Assembly (NCBI GenBank): GCA_025656435.1
Contig: JAHXHT010000039.1
Location: 1-13,283, forward strand
Source of the DNA: Candidatus Thiodiazotropha sp. (ex Gloverina cf. vestifex)
Lineage (GTDB): Bacteria; Pseudomonadota; Gammaproteobacteria; Chromatiales; Chromatiaceae
Length of the DNA stretch: 13,283 bases
Direction of reading: 5' to 3'
Part shown: positions 7,866 to 13,283 of the stretch, in pieces
How the letters are laid out: every line of letters begins with the position of its first letter
Position numbering within the stretch: position 1 is the first letter of the stretch
The notes under the pieces: generated by a model
What the model was told of the DNA's origin: nothing
What the model saw: only the letters and a program-made list of their open reading frames with translations
The model's database searches: none
Translations under genes and position numbers: made by a program

Positions 7866-8621
7866 ATGTTCCGTCAAATCAAAACCTATCTTCCTACTGT
7901 AGGCTTGCGTGGTTCGCTCTATGCTTTATGGGGCAGTGTAAAAAATAAGACATTTGATCTTAAAATTGAAGAGCCAGGCATTCGTTACCCATTCTACTTA
8001 AGACTACCTTCATCAGATGCACCAACCTATAAACAGGTATTCATGAAGGATGAATATGATTTCGAGATTGATGCAGAACCGGAGATCATTGTCGATGCAG
8101 GTGCCAATATTGGACTTGCCTCAATTTATTTTGCCAACAGGCATCCAAGAGCCACAATTTATGCAATAGAACCTGAACAGAGTAACTTCACTGCCCTACA
8201 GAAAAATACTGCTGGCTACGACAACATCATAACGATTCATGTCGCATTGTGGCATGAAAAGCGTAAAATCAACCTGGTTGACCCTGGTTTGGGTAATTGG
8301 GGATTCATGACTCAGGAAACCGAAACAAGCGAACAGATCGGAGAAGAGCGACATCTGGTTCAGGCAATTACCGTTGACGACATCATCAGTGACTATGACA
8401 TTAATCGTATAGACATACTGAAAATCGATATCGCGGGTGCCGAGCGGGAGGTTTTCTCAAACACCTCCTCCTGGCTGGATAAAGTTGACATGATCATTAT
8501 TGAACTACACGAAAGGATGAAACAGGGCTGCAATAGAAGCTTCTACAATGGATCAAACGGGTTTGCTTATGAATGGTCACAGGGTGAAAATGTCTACCTT
8601 TCTAGGCAGCAGAGAAAATAG
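7866..8621 (+). CDS. FkbM family SAM-dependent methyltransferase
   Basis: This 251-residue protein belongs to the FkbM methyltransferase family (PF05050), whose members often O-methylate sugars of surface glycans or natural products. The SAM-binding motif I is IIVDAGANIG (74-83), followed by the acidic loop IEPE (101-104). The family's second hallmark appears as KIDIAGAE (186-193), where DIEGAE is commoner, then IIELHER (211-217) and a C-terminal GENVYLSR (240-247). No signal peptide or membrane segment is present, so it should act in the cytosol on a nucleotide sugar, lipid-linked glycan or core oligosaccharide. It lies 74 nt after msbA on the same strand with its own good Shine-Dalgarno, and converges on the ligase gene. 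Its base composition is clearly lower in GC than hldE (about 43% in the 60-base lines I counted). The substrate is unknown. Confidence 0.87.
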   Translation: MFRQIKTYLPTVGLRGSLYALWGSVKNKTFDLKIEEPGIRYPFYLRLPSSDAPTYKQVFMKDEYDFEIDAEPEIIVDAGANIGLASIYFANRHPRATIYAIEPEQSNFTALQKNTAGYDNIITIHVALWHEKRKINLVDPGLGNWGFMTQETETSEQIGEERHLVQAITVDDIISDYDINRIDILKIDIAGAEREVFSNTSSWLDKVDMIIIELHERMKQGCNRSFYNGSNGFAYEWSQGENVYLSRQQRK

Positions 8622-8623
8622 AG

Positions 8624-8658
8624 ACCAAACACACCAACACATTCACATCACCAATTCA
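8624..8658 (+). terminator. G-free, C-rich tract, possible Rho-utilisation site
   Basis: These 35 plus-strand bases contain 14 C and no G. They start directly after the FkbM stop, inside the 34-bp gap between converging genes, and run into the ligase stop codon. C-rich, G-poor, unstructured RNA is the known signature of Rho loading sites. No hairpin with a T-tract is seen here, so Rho-dependent termination of the msbA/FkbM transcript is a reasonable inference, not a demonstration. Confidence 0.3.
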
Positions 8659-9900
8659 GGGTTTACCCGCATTACTTGGCGCAGCATCAATCTTAGATGC
8701 CGCTTGAAGTGACATTGCCCCCATCATTCCCATCCAGAGCAAAATAAATCGTCCCTCACTGAAGGTAGAGAAATGTGAGCTAAAAAGACTTGTTGCACAC
8801 CATGCAAGCAGCACACCCCCTCCGATCACTTTCCACGGCTCATCGACTTTCTGCATAAAAAATGATGCGATGAAACCAATAAACACAATAAGTCCGACAA
8901 CCCCGTGCTCAACAACAATTTTTAAAAACTGATTATGCGGGTCTCCGGTTGAGAATTTTCGCCAACCCGTTTCATCATCTATCTGCTTGCTGTATGCGCG
9001 TTCGAAACCACCCGTACCAAAACCAAATATCGGCCTTTCAAGCACCATGTGTTTCGTATTCTCCAACATCACCATTCGCGCACCAAGGGAATTATAGACT
9101 TCGGATGACTTATAACTTAAAGCCTCATCAATTGCTTGATTGATTCTTTGATTGGCAACAGGCGAAACCATCAAAAGCGATATCGCCAAAGCAGGCACTG
9201 CAACCATGAGCAGCCATTTTCTCCAACCCTTGAAGAGATGAAAAACGGTTGCCACAAGCAGCACGAGAAATGCCAGATATCCGCTTCTGCCTGGCGTAAT
9301 AATAATTACGTTTGTAACCAGTATCAGGCCACTGACTAGCAAGGTGTATCGACGTATCGATGACTCATAGACATTAAACATAAGCAGCATCACAGCAACG
9401 AAAGCTGCAACTGAAAAAAACATCCCTTGGGCCGCATGGTTTCGAAGAATAATACCAGGCGGATACTTGTAAACACCCACATCCATGAAAAATGTAGCGT
9501 AGGAGGCAACCCCACAGATCGCCACGACCGTAACCAGTAACCAAGCCGATCTTTGCTTCCACACCAACTCATCAAAAACCGCCAAGGCCATTATCACCAT
9601 TAGCAGCTTTCTCCAACCCCACAAAAACCTCCCGCTAACCGAGAAGGTTTCAATTGAATAAAAGACTCCAGCGACTAACACCAAGCCGAACCCGATTGAC
9701 ATTATCATCAATGGCTGGCTGAGAATCAGCCTCAGTCGCGTTCTTAACTCACTTGAGGACACAAAAGCGAGATATAGCAGCAGTTCTGCCAGCACGGCAA
9801 GAGGCGGCGAGAACATGATCGCCACCAACTCAAACAGAAGTAAATATCTGGCGAAAGACAACGCAGAAAAGCGTTGTGTATATTCCTGCAGAACTGACAC
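8656..9900 (-). CDS. waaL: O-antigen ligase / polymerase family membrane protein (WaaL/Wzy_C type)
   Basis: This 414-residue polytopic inner-membrane protein has about 11-12 hydrophobic segments and one large hydrophilic loop (about 245-325) before the last ones, the layout of Wzy_C proteins (PF04932). WaaL ligases join undecaprenyl-linked O-antigen to core-lipid A on the periplasmic side. Two motifs described for WaaL are met: R(X3)L as R205-SGY-L209, and H(NSQ)X9GXXG as H322-N323 through G333 and G336, inside DPHNQF. GFGTGGFERAY (292-302) is also typical of the superfamily. Ligases and Wzy polymerases are hard to separate by sequence; the core-gene context and the motifs favour ligase. It starts with GTG, preceded by GGGGAAG about 9 nt away, 15 nt after the GT25 stop. 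It is the last gene of the minus-strand operon and AT-rich (22 GC in one 60-base line counted). Confidence 0.8.
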   Translation of the reverse strand: MSVLQEYTQRFSALSFARYLLLFELVAIMFSPPLAVLAELLLYLAFVSSSELRTRLRLILSQPLMIMSIGFGLVLVAGVFYSIETFSVSGRFLWGWRKLLMVIMALAVFDELVWKQRSAWLLVTVVAICGVASYATFFMDVGVYKYPPGIILRNHAAQGMFFSVAAFVAVMLLMFNVYESSIRRYTLLVSGLILVTNVIIITPGRSGYLAFLVLLVATVFHLFKGWRKWLLMVAVPALAISLLMVSPVANQRINQAIDEALSYKSSEVYNSLGARMVMLENTKHMVLERPIFGFGTGGFERAYSKQIDDETGWRKFSTGDPHNQFLKIVVEHGVVGLIVFIGFIASFFMQKVDEPWKVIGGGVLLAWCATSLFSSHFSTFSEGRFILLWMGMMGAMSLQAASKIDAAPSNAGKP

Positions 9901-9915
9901 GACCTACACTTCCCC

Positions 9916-10689
9916 TCAGGCTATTTTCTTTCCAAGAAATACTTTTAACTTAACCAACCACCCTCTCAGTTTTCTACGCTGAAACCTATTCCATCGATAA
10001 CGCAAAACATTGTATAGGCGGCCATGCTTGCTTCGGCTCGAATCAAGCTCAGTATCAAAGTAACCAAACACACTCCCCTGCTCGACCAGCGGCTCTCTAA
10101 ACCAATACTGCTGAATATCGATCAGGCTATCAATGCTTCTGACCAAGTGATCTGCAGGCAATGTGACTTTATTCGTATCAAGCCAATCAAGACGTTTATT
10201 AATTGCAGTCAGATCAGTAATGTATCCTTCCGTTGTCGCAATTAGCTGAGGCACAAGCATCTCATCACTCAAAAAGAATGAGTCCGTTACCTTAGTATCA
10301 GATCCGCCAAGGTACACGAGATACCCCTCATCCAGCTTATCAATAAGCGGCGCACCAGCGCATAGCTTTTGCGTAAAATCTCGACACAAAAATACATCAT
10401 CCTCGAATACAAGAATTCGTTTGTATGACTGTTCCCTAGCCACTTGCCAAGCTTTGATATGCTTTAGCACGAGAGATTTATGCGGCAGTCTCATTGGACT
10501 TTCCGCAAATACATCATCCAGTAATTGCTGATCGATCTCAGGTGGGTCGTAATCAAAAATAAAGTTGAAAGCTATACCATGATCCTGGAACTGCTTTTTG
10601 GCATGCTCAATACGCTGAGTAAAAGATGCAACGCTTAAAACAAAAACGGCATCCACGCAGTCACTGATCTTATTCAATACTTCACTCAT
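9916..10689 (-). CDS. Glycosyltransferase family 25 (LPS biosynthesis protein)
   Basis: This 257-residue protein matches the GT25 family, which includes LPS galactosyltransferases such as Lpt/LgtB-type enzymes. Visible blocks are the early FVLSVASFTQRIEHAKKQF (16-34), SLVLKHIKAW (72-81), the metal-binding acidic cluster in ILVFEDDVFL (E96, D97, D98), TEGYITDLTAIN (153-164), PADHLV (178-183) and EPLVEQGS (199-206). The last 28 residues are rich in Arg and Lys interspersed with Trp and Leu, which would suit peripheral binding to the inner membrane where core assembly occurs. The start is firm: GAGG lies 7 nt before the ATG, overlapping the stop codon of the GT9 gene, so translation is probably coupled. 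Donor and acceptor sugars cannot be assigned. Confidence 0.85.
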   Translation of the reverse strand: MSEVLNKISDCVDAVFVLSVASFTQRIEHAKKQFQDHGIAFNFIFDYDPPEIDQQLLDDVFAESPMRLPHKSLVLKHIKAWQVAREQSYKRILVFEDDVFLCRDFTQKLCAGAPLIDKLDEGYLVYLGGSDTKVTDSFFLSDEMLVPQLIATTEGYITDLTAINKRLDWLDTNKVTLPADHLVRSIDSLIDIQQYWFREPLVEQGSVFGYFDTELDSSRSKHGRLYNVLRYRWNRFQRRKLRGWLVKLKVFLGKKIA

Positions 10690-10698
10690 CAGAACACC

Positions 10699-11874
10699 TC
10701 AAAGCAAATCCACGCTACTCACTGGCTTCTCTTGCAGAGATCTCTTAACTTCTTCAATCACAACACTGACGCCAAGACCATCAAGACATTTACTGCGACT
10801 CTGCCTGTGCCTCTCGCAGCCCTCCTCTCGACACGGCACGCAATTATCAGGCAAGTAAGCCCCCTGTATCAGACAAACATTACCTACCCTTTGCGGCGTC
10901 GAGGAGTACATTTGAAAAGGCGACACACTTTCATTGAAGCCTTTTGGCCAGGGCCCCCACTTTACGGGATTACTGGGACCGTAAATAGCGATAACAGGCA
11001 CCCCTGTCGATGCGGCAAGGTGAGTGACTGAGGTATCCGGCCCGATAAAGACAGCAGATGAAGACACGACATTCGTAATCTCGCCAAAACTTAATTTACC
11101 TGCCAAGTTATTAACATCAGCCCCGAAACCAACAGTCAATTCCTCGCAGAACACCTGCTCTTCCTTGTCTGGTCCACCGGTTAAAATGACATCCATTCCT
11201 CGCCCGACTATCCAGGCGATCAATTCACTCCAAGCTTTCGCTGTCCACTGCTTGTAGGGCCATTTCGGAAAGGAGTGTATGACAGCATAGGGCTTATCAC
11301 TTGGATCACGGCCTAGAATCCTTATTTTTTCCTTGCCGGACATATTAACGTATGGAGGCACCACATCACGCAAAGACTCAATACCTAATACCCTTGCGAG
11401 AGCAAGATTCTGCTCTACGGTATGTGTATTGATATCATCTAGCATTGCCCAGCCCCGATTCATCCTACGCTTTAATGCGTAGTTACTGTCTTGATCTGAA
11501 ATCAGGCTAATTCTCTTCGCAGATGCCAAAAATGCATAAATGTTTGGCCGATCACCGGCCAGTGATGAGACTGCCAGATTATAGCGGCGATAGATTTGGC
11601 GCAGCAGTTTTACGTTATGCTTAACCCCTGACTTCGCCTCAACTTCTATTAGGTTCGTTATATCCTGATTACCTTCCAGGATCGCTCCAGTATTTCGAAA
11701 CACCAGAACATCGATTTTCGATTCTGGCCAAGCTTGCTTCAGACTATGTATCAGTGGCGTTACCAACAATACGTCACCAATCCTTCTTGTCGCGATCACC
11801 AGCACCCGCTCAGGACCACTCACGACAGGATACTCAAAGGACTTGATGGCAACCGGCTCAGTCATTGAGGCCAT
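10699..11874 (-). CDS. Glycosyltransferase family 9 protein (heptosyltransferase-like)
   Basis: This GT-B enzyme of the WaaC/WaaF/WaaQ family normally transfers heptose from ADP-heptose to the LPS inner core in the cytosol. With the ATG at 11874 it has 391 residues. The N-terminal domain opens with VLVIATRRIGDVLLVTP (24-40), the acceptor-side loop. The C-terminal donor domain has IHSFPKWPYKQW (199-210), VILTGGPDKEEQ (229-240) and FIGPDTSVTHLAASTG (276-291), the last being the ADP-heptose-site signature. A C-terminal cluster C334, C345, C348, C353, H356, C363 recalls the CxPC...C tail of WaaF-type enzymes. ATGs at 11865 (overlapping the upstream gene's stop as ATGACTGA) and 11940 are alternative starts; GGAG lies just before 11874. 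It sits downstream of a GT2 gene and upstream of GT25. Which heptosyltransferase (II, III or another) is uncertain. Confidence 0.86.
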   Translation of the reverse strand: MASMTEPVAIKSFEYPVVSGPERVLVIATRRIGDVLLVTPLIHSLKQAWPESKIDVLVFRNTGAILEGNQDITNLIEVEAKSGVKHNVKLLRQIYRRYNLAVSSLAGDRPNIYAFLASAKRISLISDQDSNYALKRRMNRGWAMLDDINTHTVEQNLALARVLGIESLRDVVPPYVNMSGKEKIRILGRDPSDKPYAVIHSFPKWPYKQWTAKAWSELIAWIVGRGMDVILTGGPDKEEQVFCEELTVGFGADVNNLAGKLSFGEITNVVSSSAVFIGPDTSVTHLAASTGVPVIAIYGPSNPVKWGPWPKGFNESVSPFQMYSSTPQRVGNVCLIQGAYLPDNCVPCREEGCERHRQSRSKCLDGLGVSVVIEEVKRSLQEKPVSSVDLL

Positions 11875-12703
11875 TTTCTCCAACATGATCTGAGACGCCA
11901 CTAGATGCCACCAAATCCCGCTTTCCTTCCAGCGCATCATTGAGTCGTTTTAGATTATCCGGTTCGAGATTGCGATTGTTTTCTCTATGCCACAAATGTA
12001 AAATAGGTACTGAAAAATGACCATCCTTCCGTATGACACCCTTTCCCATGAGGCGAACCACCAGGTCGGCATCCTCATGTCCCCAACCGGCAAATTCTTC
12101 ATCAAAGCCGTTAACAGCAAAAAAATTCCGCCTCCAGATACCCAGGTTGCAGCTCTGGGCGCCGGACCAGTTGTATGCCCTTTTCTTTCGCCAGGCGCTA
12201 TCTCCCAGACGAATCAGTGGAAACAACCGATTGACCTCACCCATCAATCTGCCTCTAATCCATCGCGGCAAACTCCAGCGAAAGGGTCTCTCTCTTCCTT
12301 CCAGCACCAATCGACTCAATGCCTCACTCATCAGAATTCGGTTTCCCACTACTTGGCAGTTGTTCTCTGCCAATGCCAGATGGCGCTTAATGAAATCGGG
12401 AAATACCAGGCAGTCCCCATCAAGAAAAACCAGATAGTCACCTTGTGACGCTGCCACACCACGATTTCTCGCTTGGCCGGCACGAAACCCATTATCTTCT
12501 TGCCAGAGAAATTTAAGGTTACAGGCAATTTTTTCCTGCCAGGCATCAACCACCGAACGAGTTTCCGGACCAGAACCATCATCGGTCACAATAATTTCCA
12601 ATGGCATAACCGTTTGCAATGACAACGCCTCAAGCACACTATCCAACGCCCCTGGCCACTCATAGGTAACAATGATGACACTGACTCTCATCGCACCACT
12701 CAT
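11858..12703 (-). CDS. Glycosyltransferase family 2 with galactosyltransferase-type C-terminal domain
   Basis: This GT-A enzyme has 281 residues when begun at the ATG at 12703. The N-terminal GT2 domain has RVSVIIVTYEWPGALD (6-21), TDDGS (40-44) for the nucleotide, NGFRAGQARN (71-80) and the DxD-type metal motif LDGDC (94-98). The C-terminal part carries SGAQSCNLGIWRR (180-192) and GFDEEFAGWGHEDADLVVR (199-217). The GWGxEDxD block is the hallmark of the Glyco_transf_7C domain, also found in chondroitin/galactosyl-type transferases. Its role is probably a hexose or hexosamine addition in the outer core; the sugar is not predictable. AGAG stands about 5 nt before the chosen ATG, which lies one base after the upstream gene's stop. 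An ATG at 12691 and a far upstream start at 12796 are possible. It overlaps the GT9 gene. Confidence 0.87.
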   Translation of the reverse strand: MSGAMRVSVIIVTYEWPGALDSVLEALSLQTVMPLEIIVTDDGSGPETRSVVDAWQEKIACNLKFLWQEDNGFRAGQARNRGVAASQGDYLVFLDGDCLVFPDFIKRHLALAENNCQVVGNRILMSEALSRLVLEGRERPFRWSLPRWIRGRLMGEVNRLFPLIRLGDSAWRKKRAYNWSGAQSCNLGIWRRNFFAVNGFDEEFAGWGHEDADLVVRLMGKGVIRKDGHFSVPILHLWHRENNRNLEPDNLKRLNDALEGKRDLVASSGVSDHVGENGLND

Positions 12704-12704
12704 G

Positions 12705-13283
12705 TCATCTCTTTTCATCAAGATAGAGCAGCTTAAGATACTTATAGTAGACGCCTTCGGCATTCGATACTGCCAACAAAAAACCCTCACGCCCATCGAG
12801 AAACCCCGCCTTCAAAACATAGGTTCTGAAGAAAGCCCAGAGGCCACGAAACACTGCCGTGGGTAAACTGCTTTTTTTCTGCTGGCTAAATAACTTTTCG
12901 GCACTCGCACTGGAGTAGCGATTCACTTTATCCAGTACTTGCTCCAGAGAATCGAAGCTCCGATGCAGGATGGAGTGATGCAATTGCCCGGGCTTACTTT
13001 CAAAAACAAGTCTTTCGTGAACCACATCGTCACTGAATGTGGCGCTGGCACGGCGAAACAGCCTTGCCACATAATCGGGTCGCCACCCACTATGCTCAAT
13101 CTCTCTACCGCAATAGGACGAAAGCCTGGGAATCTCATAGACATCCGCAGACTCGACATCAGTGATAACCGCTTCAATCTCTGCTCTAAGGTCTTGCGGT
13201 ATACGCTCATCGGCATCGAGTGAGAGCACCCATTCTCCACTGGCATGAGACAGCGCCCGATTCTTTTGCACGCCAAATCCCTG
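12705..13283 (-). CDS. Glycosyltransferase family 2, WaaE/KdtX-like (5' end outside window)
   Basis: Only the last 192 residues are visible; the frame is open through the right edge, so the true start lies outside. The visible part begins QGFGVQKNRAL, then GEWVLSLDADERI with the DxD metal motif, typical of the WaaE/KdtX group that adds a glucose to the inner-core heptose. Later blocks also fit that group: GWRPDYVARLFRR (about residues 64-76 of the visible part) and VVHERL (about 84-89). The C-terminal region has short hydrophobic patches (FRGLWAFFRTYVLKAGFLDG) that may contact the membrane. An in-frame GTG at 13271 is internal to the conserved QKN block and is not the start. Its stop is one base from the start of the next GT2 gene, so the genes form one operon. 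Specificity (glucose or other) is inferred from family resemblance only. Confidence 0.82.
   Translation of the reverse strand, partial: QGFGVQKNRALSHASGEWVLSLDADERIPQDLRAEIEAVITDVESADVYEIPRLSSYCGREIEHSGWRPDYVARLFRRASATFSDDVVHERLVFESKPGQLHHSILHRSFDSLEQVLDKVNRYSSASAEKLFSQQKKSSLPTAVFRGLWAFFRTYVLKAGFLDGREGFLLAVSNAEGVYYKYLKLLYLDEKR

Noticed and set aside
11875..11940. Longer N-terminus for the GT9 gene starting at 11940
   Set aside because: It would extend the overlap with the preceding GT2 gene to 83 bases, and the extra residues lack similarity to the family's start.
12704..12796. Longer N-terminus for the GT2 gene starting at 12796
   Set aside because: It would overlap the upstream WaaE-like gene by about 90 bases and adds residues before the conserved RVSVIIVTY strand that the fold does not need.
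1..13283. tRNA, rRNA, CRISPR array, transposase or defence genes
   Set aside because: None was seen on either strand. Recognised genes with intact motifs cover nearly the whole window and are envelope-related, so I do not claim a new system beyond the leads listed.

Overview
The window looks like a chromosomal lipopolysaccharide (LPS) locus of a gammaproteobacterium. Every gene I can recognise belongs to the outer-membrane endotoxin pathway or is tightly linked to it: Kdo transferase, a late lipid A acyltransferase, the bifunctional heptose kinase/adenylyltransferase, the MsbA flippase, an O-antigen ligase and four glycosyltransferases. The fused HldE and the kind of companion genes would fit a Chromatiales-like or other environmental gammaproteobacterium. 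That placement is an inference from gene content, not from a database match.

Left half (1-7791), the conserved Kdo/lipid A/heptose part. waaA lies on the minus strand. A 204-bp gap separates it from the divergent plus-strand lpxL-type acyltransferase. Converging on the acyltransferase is a minus-strand operon hldE > FAD-dependent oxidoreductase > aldo/keto reductase, with a 5-nt gap and then a 10-nt overlap. A 129-bp divergent gap separates hldE from plus-strand msbA. Together these genes cover Kdo addition to lipid IVA, acyl addition, ADP-heptose supply and core-lipid A export. The two oxidoreductases have no obvious assigned step in that pathway and are the least explained genes here.

Right half (7866-13283), the variable core/O-antigen part. 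A plus-strand FkbM-type methyltransferase follows msbA and converges on a compact minus-strand operon. That operon reads, in transcription order: WaaE/KdtX-like GT2 (cut by the right window edge) > GT2 with a galactosyltransferase-type C-terminal domain > GT9 heptosyltransferase-like > GT25 > WaaL/Wzy-type ligase. The genes overlap or are separated by 15 nt or less. Sample 60-base lines counted by hand drop from 62% GC (one line in hldE) to roughly 37-45% (FkbM, ligase and GT9). This is the usual look of a surface-glycan cassette that evolves or moves faster than its neighbours.

No tRNA, rRNA, CRISPR, insertion sequence or clear intrinsic terminator was found. No stretch longer than 300 bases lacks a gene. 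I did not find a clearly new system. The best leads are the hldE-linked FAD/aldo-keto reductase pair, the FkbM gene next to msbA, and a G-free, C-rich tract between the two converging right-half units.
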